Shown: in pieces, positions 37,238 through 44,847 of the stretch
How the letters are laid out: each line of letters starts with the position of its first letter
How positions within the stretch are numbered: position 1 is the first letter of the stretch
Assembly (NCBI GenBank): GCA_902622625.1
Contig: CACNQS010000010.1
Coordinates: forward strand, 1-47,594
Direction: 5' to 3'
Length of the DNA: 47,594 nucleotides
From: an uncultured Prochlorococcus sp.
GTDB lineage: Bacteria; Cyanobacteriota; Cyanobacteriia; PCC-6307; Cyanobiaceae
Program-made: the position numbers and the translations under genes
Notes under the pieces: model-generated
What the model was told of the DNA's origin: nothing
The model's input: the letters and a program-made list of their open reading frames with translations, nothing else
Database searches by the model: none

Positions 37238-38824
37238 TCATAAAGTAACTGGATTAGCATTGGTAATCCCATCTACTTCAATAATGGTATCAAGCAACTT
37301 ATTAGGTATTGGATCATCAATACTTAGAACCATAACTGCTTCCCCTCTAACAATTTTGCGCCCAACTTGCATTGAGGCAATATTTACATTGTTGCTTCCT
37401 AATAAAGACCCAAGCTTACCAATAATACCTGGCATATCTCTGTGCCTCGTAACCAACATATATCTGCTTGGGGATACATTAACTGGATATTGATCAATAC
37501 TAATAATTCTTAATTCCCCATCCGCAAAAATGCTTCCTGCTACGCTATGGTCGCCATTGTCTCCATAAGTGGTTAACTGAAGCGAACCACTAGCAAATTC
37601 AGGTCTTGCTTCATCTTTATTCTCGACTACTGAAATACCTCTTGAATCTGCTTCTAGCGAAGCATTCACATAATTAATCCTATCTCCCAAAGCTTTACTT
37701 AGGAGGCCTTTTAGACTAGCTATTATTAATGGTTGAGAAGGATGTTGAACAAATTCACCTTGAAGCTTTACTTCTAGTTTTTGTATCTGCCCACCTGAAA
37801 GCTGGCTAATAAGAAGACCCATTGTTTCAGCCAACTGCAAATGAGGTTTCAGACTATCCATAATATCAGGGCTCAAACCTGGAATATTTACTGCAGTTCT
37901 AGCAGATAAACCAAGCAAGACATCCCTTATTTGTTCTGCAACATCAACAGCTACATTTTCTTGTGCTTCCCGAGTAGATGCTCCTAAGTGTGGCGTAAGA
38001 ATAAGATTCTTTTCAACCTTCAAAAGTGGTGAATTAGATTCCAAAGGTTCTTTAGAAAAGACATCTATTGCAGCACCTGCAATCAATGATTTATTTAAAG
38101 CTTCTGCTAATGCCTCTTCGTCAATCAAGCCTCCCCTAGCACAATTAATTAATTTTGCGCTACTTTTCATACTTTTAAGCACCTCCATATTTACTAAATT
38201 CTCTGTCTCCGGTGTGCGAGGTAAATGCAAAGTTACATAATCGGATTGTTGGAATAAATCTTCTAGATCAGAAAGTTTAACTTGGATTTGTTGAGCTCTT
38301 TCAGTTGAAACAAAGGGATCATATCCACAAACTTCCATTCCTAATGCATTCGCAACTTTTGCTACATGAGCACCAATTTTACCTAAACCTACTACGCCTA
38401 ATTTTTTCTTATAAAGCTCATTCCCAACGAATTTTTTTCTCTCCCATTTACCTAACAAAGTACTACTATTAGCAATTGGAATATGTCTAGATAAGGCCAA
38501 CATCATAGCAATGGTATGTTCAGCCGCAGCTATTGTGTTACCTCCTGGAGAATTAACAACAAGGACTCCTTTTTGTGTAGCAGCCTTAACGTCTACATTA
38601 TCGACTCCAACTCCTGCTCTACCAATAATTCTCAGTTTACTTGAAGAGTTAATAATTTCTTCAGTCACTTGAGTACCAGAGCGAATCATTAAAGCATCAT
38701 AATCTTTAATAATGGAAGCTAACTCAGAGTCTGAGATTCCTATCTTCTGATCAACCTGAGCAACTTGTGAAAGAATATCGATTCCTGTTTGATCAATTGG
38801 ATCTGTAATGAGAACTTTTGTCAT
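37238..38824 (-). CDS. serA: D-3-phosphoglycerate dehydrogenase
   Basis: First step of serine synthesis from 3-phosphoglycerate. Layout: substrate domain, NAD-binding domain with GLGKIGAHVAK, catalytic Arg in LINCARGGLIDE, Glu near IDVFSKEP and His in TPHLGAST, then an intervening domain and a C-terminal ACT domain (ITSIDQ region, VTRHRDMPGIIGKLG). 528 residues is the long type I enzyme with both regulatory domains. It is first in the serA-prmA pair. Confidence 0.96.
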   Translation of the reverse strand: MTKVLITDPIDQTGIDILSQVAQVDQKIGISDSELASIIKDYDALMIRSGTQVTEEIINSSSKLRIIGRAGVGVDNVDVKAATQKGVLVVNSPGGNTIAAAEHTIAMMLALSRHIPIANSSTLLGKWERKKFVGNELYKKKLGVVGLGKIGAHVAKVANALGMEVCGYDPFVSTERAQQIQVKLSDLEDLFQQSDYVTLHLPRTPETENLVNMEVLKSMKSSAKLINCARGGLIDEEALAEALNKSLIAGAAIDVFSKEPLESNSPLLKVEKNLILTPHLGASTREAQENVAVDVAEQIRDVLLGLSARTAVNIPGLSPDIMDSLKPHLQLAETMGLLISQLSGGQIQKLEVKLQGEFVQHPSQPLIIASLKGLLSKALGDRINYVNASLEADSRGISVVENKDEARPEFASGSLQLTTYGDNGDHSVAGSIFADGELRIISIDQYPVNVSPSRYMLVTRHRDMPGIIGKLGSLLGSNNVNIASMQVGRKIVRGEAVMVLSIDDPIPNKLLDTIIEVDGITNANPVTL

Positions 38825-38923
38825 TTAAGATTGGTTCTTTAATCTTTTACTTTAACTTAATCTATAGTGTATGTATCTTATTTTATTAATTTGAATAACA
38901 CACAAACATTTGAGGATTGAAAT

Positions 38924-39490
38924 TTGACTAAAAGTATTGTGATATTTGAAGACATTGATAAATGTATCCAGCTATTTGATGTTTTCAAAGAAAAATCAGT
39001 AAGGCTCTCTGAAGCTATTTTGATCCCACCAATAAGTGAGAAAATATCATCAGACGAAACAGAATTGCTAAATGCGAAAGCAAATATCTTATTCAAATCT
39101 CAAAATTTTGAAGATATAAGAATCTTAAATCCTAAACTTGATAGAAAGATCAGACAAAAAGATATGAGTAGATGGCTAATGCCATTTGGGTTTATAGCTG
39201 GAATAGCTTTTTCTAATATGACAAATTTATCTACCTTCAACTTTCTTGGTTTAAATAACATCGGGGAATCATTAATTGGAGGTCTTTTAGGGATGGGTTC
39301 AGGATATTTAGGAAGCATTGTTTCTTCTGCAAGTATCAATATTAATAGAAATAAAGAGTTGAGATCAATCATTAATTTTAATAAAGAGGGCAAATGGCTT
39401 GTTCTACTTGAAAATCAAATTGGAGCTGAAATGCCATGGGCTTTGATAAAAAAATCAGAAGCAAAAGATATAATTTTTTTAGAAGGCTAA
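38924..39490 (+). CDS. Conserved membrane-associated protein, unknown function
   Basis: 188 residues from a TTG start. A soluble N-terminal half contains FEDIDKCIQLFDVF and a basic RKIRQKDMSRWLMPFGF; a glycine-rich hydrophobic pair of segments follows (about 87-104 and 113-132, with GGLLGMGSGYLGS), then a C-terminal soluble part. This layout recurs in cyanobacterial hypothetical proteins, but I know no function. Its stop is immediately followed by the start codon of the PSII S4 gene (zero gap), so the two are probably co-expressed. Confidence 0.75.
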   Translation: MTKSIVIFEDIDKCIQLFDVFKEKSVRLSEAILIPPISEKISSDETELLNAKANILFKSQNFEDIRILNPKLDRKIRQKDMSRWLMPFGFIAGIAFSNMTNLSTFNFLGLNNIGESLIGGLLGMGSGYLGSIVSSASININRNKELRSIINFNKEGKWLVLLENQIGAEMPWALIKKSEAKDIIFLEG

Positions 39491-40282
39491 ATGATTGACT
39501 TAAAAGAGATTTTAATAAATTCAAACTACAAAAAAGAAACTGAGGAATTAATAAATATTGCTAACTTAGCTTACAAACACTGGGAAACTTATTGGACTGG
39601 GTTTAATTCAACTTATGTTTGCGAAGAGATTTTAAAAGATTTTGAAAATTTAAATGATTTCAAATTTTTTATTTATGGAGGATTCTCCTCTTCTCAAAGA
39701 TCTAGGATAGCTTGCTTTAGAGGAGATAATATTCCTGAAGAGGATGCGCTAAAAAGTAATTTTCCAGCTCAAGGAATAAAAATTAATGGGAATTTTTTAT
39801 TTGATAATGCTACACAAGACGACTTTAGATCCCTCTTAATTGAAAATGGGGTTAATCAAATAAAAGTTGGAGATATATGGACTATTGGGGATAGGGGAGC
39901 ACAAGGGATAATTGATAATTCAGATATTAAGCATCTAGATGAAAAGATTTTTTATTTGAGAGACGTAAAAGTAAAAGTTAATGTAGTAGGTATAGATGAT
40001 TTACAAATACCTTCTAGGAGATCAAAAAAACTAGTCAATTCAGTAGAAGCTTCAACAAGATTAGATGCTATAGCTTCAGCTGGCTTTAGGTTATCACGAA
40101 CCAAAATCATTGAAAGGATAGAAAATGGAATGCTCAGATTAAATGGAAGCAAAGTTAATAAGCCAACAATTAATCTAAAAATTGGTGATAAACTAGAGCT
40201 TGAAAATAAAGGATTTATCGAAATTCTAAATTTAGAAATAACCAAAAGAGAACGATGGAAAGTTAAATTACTTAGAAAATGA
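39491..40282 (+). CDS. Photosystem II S4-domain protein
   Basis: 263 residues. The N-terminal two thirds carry the YlmH-like part with FFIYGGFSSSQRSRIACFRG and DIWTIGDRGAQGII; residues about 188-240 are an S4 RNA-binding domain (TRLDAIASAGFRLSR). Cyanobacterial members are annotated as photosystem II S4-domain proteins because of their link with PSII in phylogenetic profiles; the RNA ligand is unknown. It follows the 38924 gene with no gap. Confidence 0.9.
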   Translation: MIDLKEILINSNYKKETEELINIANLAYKHWETYWTGFNSTYVCEEILKDFENLNDFKFFIYGGFSSSQRSRIACFRGDNIPEEDALKSNFPAQGIKINGNFLFDNATQDDFRSLLIENGVNQIKVGDIWTIGDRGAQGIIDNSDIKHLDEKIFYLRDVKVKVNVVGIDDLQIPSRRSKKLVNSVEASTRLDAIASAGFRLSRTKIIERIENGMLRLNGSKVNKPTINLKIGDKLELENKGFIEILNLEITKRERWKVKLLRK

Positions 40283-40331
40283 AACGCAACCTGCTATTTT
40301 CATATAAGGGAGATTAAAAATTCTTCAATTT

Positions 40332-40403
40332 GGGCGATTAGCTCAGTGGTAGAGCACTACCTCGACACGGTAGTGGCCACTGGTTCGAATCCAGTATCGC
40401 CCA
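40332..40403 (+). tRNA. tRNA-Val(GAC)
   Basis: Acceptor GGGCGAT/ATCGCCC with discriminator A, D stem GCTC/GAGC, anticodon stem CTACC/GGTAG, T stem ACTGG/CCAGT with TTCGAAT. Total 72 bases, no CCA. The 7-base anticodon loop is TCGACAC, so the anticodon is GAC (Val) but position 33, normally U, is C. Confidence 0.93.
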
Positions 40404-40470
40404 TTAAAACTTTTGACGACCTAGGTTATATCCACAGAAAATAATTTCATTTTTTAGATTATTAAAAAAG

Positions 40471-41088
40471 ATGAAACTAAATCAAATTATTAATCTACAT
40501 AAAGGCCTCACTGCATTTGTAGTGATAGGTCTTATGATTTTTTTTGATAATTTTACTATCGCTCCCTACGTTTATTTAGCTCTTCATGGTACTTATGGAT
40601 TACTTTGGCTTCTCAAAGAAAAGATATTCCCAGATCCTTATTTTAAAGAAAAAATCAATTTTTTAACTTCAGTTACTGGTTTTATTTTCCTTGGAAGTTA
40701 CTGGGTGGCTCCATACATTCTTATCTCATCTCAGAAATCTGTTCCAAATATCGTAATAGCTGCATCTGTATCTATAAATATAATTGGTGTATTTCTACAC
40801 TTTGCTAGTGATGCCCAAAAATATTTTTCTCTTAAATTAAAAAAAGATCTAATTAAAGAAGGATTTTTCGAAAATATAAGGAATACAAATTATTTAGGAG
40901 AAATACTAATTTATCTATCATTCGCCATACTTTCAATGAGTTTCATTCCATTAGTAATTCTTGCAATATTTTTCTCTATAGTTTTTCTACCAAGAATGAT
41001 AAAAAAAGATAAATCACTCTCAAAATATGATTCATTCGAAGAATACAAAAAGAAAAGTGGTCTTATATTTCCTAAATTAAATGCCTGA
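40471..41088 (+). CDS. Membrane protein of the DUF1295/isoprenylcysteine-methyltransferase-like type
   Basis: 205 residues, mostly hydrophobic with about five or six membrane segments. The C-terminal part (FASDAQKYFSLKLKKDLIKE, GFFENIRNTNYLGEILIYLS, YDSFEEYKKKSG) matches the cofactor-binding region shared by DUF1295 (steroid reductase-like) and ICMT-like methyltransferases. The substrate is unknown. Its end overlaps the next gene by 8 bases. Confidence 0.75.
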   Translation: MKLNQIINLHKGLTAFVVIGLMIFFDNFTIAPYVYLALHGTYGLLWLLKEKIFPDPYFKEKINFLTSVTGFIFLGSYWVAPYILISSQKSVPNIVIAASVSINIIGVFLHFASDAQKYFSLKLKKDLIKEGFFENIRNTNYLGEILIYLSFAILSMSFIPLVILAIFFSIVFLPRMIKKDKSLSKYDSFEEYKKKSGLIFPKLNA

Positions 41089-41632
41089 TAACAACTTACC
41101 CAGTTGGAGGCAAGATTTAAAATCTGCTAGAAAAAAAGAGGGTAAATCATCCTCTAATAGATGGATACAGCTTGCAACAGTCAGCGAAGAAAATGAGCCA
41201 AGATTAAGAACAGTTGTTTTCAGAGGGTGGGATAAAGATAATTCAATGATTATTTTTACAGATAGACGAAGTGAAAAAATTGGGCATTTAAAATCTAACC
41301 CTAATGCAGAAGTATTATGGTTATTTTTGAAAACCAAATCACAATATAGATTCAAAGGGAAAATACGTGAATTAACCGATAACAAAAATTATTGGGATTT
41401 ATTATCAGAAAAATCAAAAACTTCTTGGTTTTGGGGATCTCCTGGAGAGAAAATAAACCCAAAAGTCCAATCTACTCATGAATTATTATCCAATTTACCC
41501 AAATCAGAAAATTTTGTGGTTCTAAATTTTGGAATCGATTCAGTAGATCTTCTTAAATTAGAACAGCCTGTTCATAAACGATATCTTTGGGAAAAGATTA
41601 AGAAATGGGAAAAAGTAGAAATTAATCCTTAA
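41081..41632 (+). CDS. FMN-binding pyridoxamine-phosphate-oxidase-like protein
   Basis: 183 residues of the PNPOx-like split-barrel fold: RWIQLATVSEENEPRLRTVV, FRGW, then IIFTDRRSEKIGHLKSNPNA, and the C-terminal KRYLWEK. It resembles the Alr4036-type cyanobacterial family rather than genuine PdxH. FMN binding is likely, but the reaction is not known. It is coupled to the upstream membrane gene by an 8-base overlap. Confidence 0.85.
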   Translation: MPDNNLPSWRQDLKSARKKEGKSSSNRWIQLATVSEENEPRLRTVVFRGWDKDNSMIIFTDRRSEKIGHLKSNPNAEVLWLFLKTKSQYRFKGKIRELTDNKNYWDLLSEKSKTSWFWGSPGEKINPKVQSTHELLSNLPKSENFVVLNFGIDSVDLLKLEQPVHKRYLWEKIKKWEKVEINP

Positions 41633-41706
41633 ATATTTCTAAATTGTATATTTAGGTTGAAAAACATATAGTGATCAGTCAGTTTTAAAAAAGAAGTATT
41701 ATTTAT

Positions 41707-41880
41707 ATGAATTTCTCAGAAATTCCAGAAAACCCTTTTATTTTTTTATCTTGGGTTACTGCTATAGGGCTGTTTGTAAGTCTTTCAGAAGCAACAATTA
41801 AAATAAAAATTGAGAAGAGAAACAGTTATCGAAAAAGGATAGAACTAATAAATAATCTCTATCCCAAAAAGTTAGCTTGA
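41707..41880 (+). CDS. Small single-helix membrane protein (57 residues)
   Basis: ATG to TGA, 58 codons. It has a hydrophobic helix (about residues 11-28, IFLSWVTAIGLFVSLSEA) followed by a very basic tail (KIKIEKRNSYRKRIEL). This sensible layout makes it more likely real than chance. No family recognised. The 3' end overlaps the DoxX gene on the other strand by 9 bases. Confidence 0.55.
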   Translation: MNFSEIPENPFIFLSWVTAIGLFVSLSEATIKIKIEKRNSYRKRIELINNLYPKKLA

Positions 41881-42471
41881 GGTATCTGAGAGTATGTTCG
41901 CTTGAAGAAATTGAAATAATCCACCTTTGCTTGTTTCTTGTTTAACTTCAACTTGCTTAGAAGTTTTTATTTTTGTTAAAGGTACTATTTCCTCTTCATT
42001 TTCTGATCTCAAAATTCTAATAATGACTTCATCTAAAGAGAAATTGCCTGGCCCTGTCAAAGCAATTGAAGTTGCTGAAGCGAAATACAACAGTAAAAGT
42101 TCTAGTAAGAAAATATTAAAACCTGAAGTAACAAGTGCATGATATATAGCGACAGAAATTGTTCCAACAATTGCCAAAGCTCCGAATCTTGTAGCTAGGC
42201 CAATAATTAGTAACCAACTTCCACCTATTTCAGAGAATGCCGCTATGTAAGATAAAAATATTGGGAATGGGAGATGTAATGGTCTGACGAAAGCATCAGC
42301 AAAATTTTCTATATTTGCTAATTTCTCATAACCATGATGAATAAGAACAGTTCCAGTTATAACCCTAAGAATTAATAAAGCAGTATCTTTGCTAAACGAC
42401 TTGGTAAGAATTGTTGAAAGCACTATAAAAAAATTATCCCTTAAGTAAAAATAACTAGTCACAGTATCCAT
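41872..42471 (-). CDS. DoxX family membrane protein
   Basis: 199 residues with four hydrophobic segments. The DoxX core is visible: LLILRVITGTVLIHHGYEKL, FAAFSEIGGSWLLIIGLATRFGA-type helices (as AAFSEIGGSWLLIIG) and IYHALVTSGFN. DoxX proteins are small membrane redox-associated proteins of uncertain function. The C-terminal 45 residues are polar (EENEEEIVPLTKIKTSKQVE). A 14-base palindrome lies upstream. Confidence 0.85.
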   Translation of the reverse strand: MDTVTSYFYLRDNFFIVLSTILTKSFSKDTALLILRVITGTVLIHHGYEKLANIENFADAFVRPLHLPFPIFLSYIAAFSEIGGSWLLIIGLATRFGALAIVGTISVAIYHALVTSGFNIFLLELLLLYFASATSIALTGPGNFSLDEVIIRILRSENEEEIVPLTKIKTSKQVEVKQETSKGGLFQFLQANILSDTSS

Positions 42472-42503
42472 CGTGGATTAAACCGCAAAAGTCATGCCTA
42501 ATT

Positions 42504-42517
42504 AAGTATTTATACTT
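42504..42517. promoter_or_regulatory. Palindrome upstream of the DoxX gene
   Basis: AAGTAT TT ATACTT, perfect 6-bp arms, about 33 bases upstream of the DoxX start codon and just past the end of the photolyase-like gene. It may be a small operator or a chance AT palindrome. Confidence 0.3.
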
Positions 42518-42523
42518 AGTACT

Positions 42524-43714
42524 CTAATTAATTCTTTTTCTGATTGGGAATTCAACTAAGTTAAAATTATTTTTTGAATAATTTTCTAATATTCTTTGAT
42601 TGATTTTCGGAATATTTTGTTTAAATTTGAAATACCCCTTTTTGGCGAATTTCCAAGCAAATAAATCTTCATCTCTAACAAGGTTAAAAATTTTTTTATG
42701 TTGTAAATTTTTAAACTCAGTTATGAAATCATAATTTTCTCCCACTCCAGGATAAATAATGTCTATTTCATTGGTATTTTTAAAATTATTTTCCAGTGAA
42801 TAAGGATCAATCTGTTCAACATTATCAAAATCCTTTATAAATTCAGAGACCAAATCTTGTTTAAATTTCAAAACAGATTCAGACAATTTAATTTGTCTTT
42901 GTTCATTTTTTAAAAGGATAATAAATACTTTTTTATAGCTTATAAGTAAATTTTTAAGGGTTGCAAGGTGCAGATCATTTTCAAACATAATCAGATTATC
43001 TGATTTACGATGCATATCATTTTTATAAATCTCATCTTCTAACGGTATTTGATTAGATTCTTCAAGAAAAATTTGTTGATTACTTATTTTTTCTGCATTA
43101 AATCTATTATTAGAAAATTTTCTGAGGTTTGATGATGAAAAAAGATATTGTTTTCCCTTCGTTTGCAATCCTCCAACCCATCTCCAGCTAAGGAGATTAG
43201 ATGCAGCATCACCATCAAAAAGATATTTAAAGAAAAACTTTGCTCCCAATTGCCATGGAAGGCCTAAATTAAATATCCAAGTACTCGCAAACCACATTCT
43301 TGTATGGTTGTGCAAATAGTTGTACTGCTTTAATTCATGGACCCAAGAATTAAAAAAATCTAATTCTGTATTGCCATTAATTGCACTTTCATATAACTCA
43401 TAATCAAAATCGAGATTGTTTTCTGAAATAAAATTTCTCCAAACTTTAGGTCTATTTTCCATCCACCCTTTCCAGTAAACTCTCCAAAATATTTCTTCAA
43501 CAAATTTAGTTGAATTTTTGATTTTGTACTTACTTTTAATATCATAAATCAGATCATATTCCGATAAAATTCTATGGGTAATGAAAGGCGATAATTTTGA
43601 AACTGAACTTTCGTTATTTGGCCCAAAATCAAAATTTCTTAATTTTGCATAATCATTAATTTTGTATTTCGCAAAATTTTCCCAGGTATTTTGAGCTTTT
43701 AATAAAAATGACAT
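42524..43714 (-). CDS. Photolyase-family FAD-domain protein, apparently with swapped domain order
   Basis: 396 residues. The N-terminal half (about 1-210) is the photolyase/cryptochrome FAD-binding helical domain: SKLSPFITHRILSE (39-52), EEIFWRVYWKGWM (73-85), YLHNHTRMWFAS (133-144), FDGDAASNLLSWRW (166-179). The usual N-terminal alpha/beta domain is absent. Instead a domain at about 238-372 begins NLIMFENDLHL, like the photolyase start WFRxDLRL, and ends DLFAWKFAKKGYFKFKQNIP, like its VFTPF end. This suggests the two domains are permuted (inference). It is presumably a flavoprotein for DNA repair or light sensing; the activity is unproven. It is divergent from the ligase-like gene. Confidence 0.82.
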   Translation of the reverse strand: MSFLLKAQNTWENFAKYKINDYAKLRNFDFGPNNESSVSKLSPFITHRILSEYDLIYDIKSKYKIKNSTKFVEEIFWRVYWKGWMENRPKVWRNFISENNLDFDYELYESAINGNTELDFFNSWVHELKQYNYLHNHTRMWFASTWIFNLGLPWQLGAKFFFKYLFDGDAASNLLSWRWVGGLQTKGKQYLFSSSNLRKFSNNRFNAEKISNQQIFLEESNQIPLEDEIYKNDMHRKSDNLIMFENDLHLATLKNLLISYKKVFIILLKNEQRQIKLSESVLKFKQDLVSEFIKDFDNVEQIDPYSLENNFKNTNEIDIIYPGVGENYDFITEFKNLQHKKIFNLVRDEDLFAWKFAKKGYFKFKQNIPKINQRILENYSKNNFNLVEFPIRKRIN

Positions 43715-43763
43715 TTTCTGTTAACTTTAAAAAATTTTTTTTTGTATTGATAGAAATTTCAAA

Positions 43764-43779
43764 AATTTGCCCGCAAATT
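43764..43779. promoter_or_regulatory. Perfect palindrome between photolyase-like and ligase-like genes
   Basis: AATTTGC CC GCAAATT, 7-bp arms, two-base centre. It is 50 bases upstream of the photolyase-like start and 212 bases upstream of the ligase-like gene, which is transcribed the other way. It contains more G+C than its surroundings and could bind a dimeric regulator. It does not match the cyanobacterial LexA box that I know. Confidence 0.45.
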
Positions 43780-43990
43780 AATCCTTAAAATTTTCTTTTT
43801 CACTTAAAAGTAAATATGTTTGATTGAAGTATCTAATTTAAACTACTAATCAGTACATTTTATACTCTTGAATCGCTCTCTCCGTAGGAAGATATTTAGT
43901 GGTCAATTACTTTTTAAATCTAATTTTAATTTTCAAATCTTTTTTACATGATTTTTTCTAAAAGGGTTTTAAATATTTATCAAAATTATT

Positions 43991-44739
43991 ATGAATAATT
44001 TATTAGTTAGAGATGTTAAGTATCTTGATGAACAATACAGAATAGGTGAAGTCACAATTTCGGATGGTGCATTTAAACAACTTGAAAAGCTTTTTATTCC
44101 TTTTGATCCAAAGACTGACTACTTTAATCAAAAAAATAATAAACTTTTGCCAAAATTAGCTAAAGAAAACTATAAAGAATTTTTGAAAAGTTTATTAACA
44201 AAAACAAGATTAAGCATTCAACCAAAAATTGATGGCTGTGCTATTGCAATTAGAAATATAGATGGCAATTTTAATAAAGCTATTACAAAAAAAGGATTAG
44301 ATGTCTCAAGCAAAATTAAACAAATTAAAAATGTCCCCGATTGTATTCCTATCAAACGAGATTTTCAAATTAGAGGTGAACTATACTCTACAAACCAAGT
44401 TGCCGGCATTTCCCAAAGAATTACAAGAAAATACCTCAATGATAAGAAAGGATTGAAGAAAGTCTCCGCTTTTGCTGTTTCCAAATACTTAATGGAAGAC
44501 TTAATCAATACGAAACCCTTAACTATCTTAAAAAATGTGGCTTCAGCACCCCTGAAAGTTACTTCACAAATCATGCAAGCGAAATCCAAATATATATAAA
44601 AAATTGGTTAGAGAGAAAAATATTTGCGAAATATCCAACTAATGGGATAGTTATAAAAATAAATAGTAGGAAATTACAGTTACTTAGAGAGAAAAGTTTA
44701 TCTCAAAATAACGAATGGCAATATGCAATTCAAAAATAA
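43991..44739 (+). pseudogene. Mini NAD+-dependent DNA-ligase-like adenylation domain, frame broken
   Basis: The first frame (43991-44599) resembles LigA: an N-terminal YRIGEVTISDGAFKQLEKL (like domain Ia), catalytic-lysine motif KIDG with K79 and RGE at 128-130. From the A6 run at 44530-44535 the similarity moves to the -1 frame, which continues LKKCGFSTPESYF to TNGIVIKIN (motif IV-like) and EWQYAIQK, stopping at 44739. One extra A would give one ORF of about 249 residues. The zero frame otherwise ends 68 bases later. There are no OB, zinc, HhH or BRCT domains, so it is only the nucleotidyltransferase part. It may be a pseudogene, a sequencing slip, or use of the slippery A AAA AAT heptamer. 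Confidence 0.75.
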
Positions 44740-44770
44740 TTTTAAATAGTACCTTCAAAAAGAGCTCACG

Positions 44771-44787
44771 ATACTGACTTCCAGTAT
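44771..44787. other. Small hairpin between the ligase-like and SDR genes
   Basis: ATACTG, loop ACTTC, CAGTAT: a perfect 6-bp stem, 31 bases after the ligase-like stop. It lacks a clear T-run, so it is a weak terminator candidate at best. Confidence 0.3.
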
Positions 44788-44847
44788 TTACAGTGGAAAA
44801 GTAATTAAATTTTAGTTAAATTCCAAAGCAATTTGCACAATTACTAA

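Noticed and set aside
41628..41656. AT-rich hairpin after the FMN-binding protein gene
   Set aside because: It has a bulge and no T-run; too weak to call a terminator.
43840..43910. Sequence with CCGTAGGAAG resembling a glutamine-type riboswitch core
   Set aside because: The conserved flanking elements and pairing needed for the glnA/downstream-peptide motif are not present.
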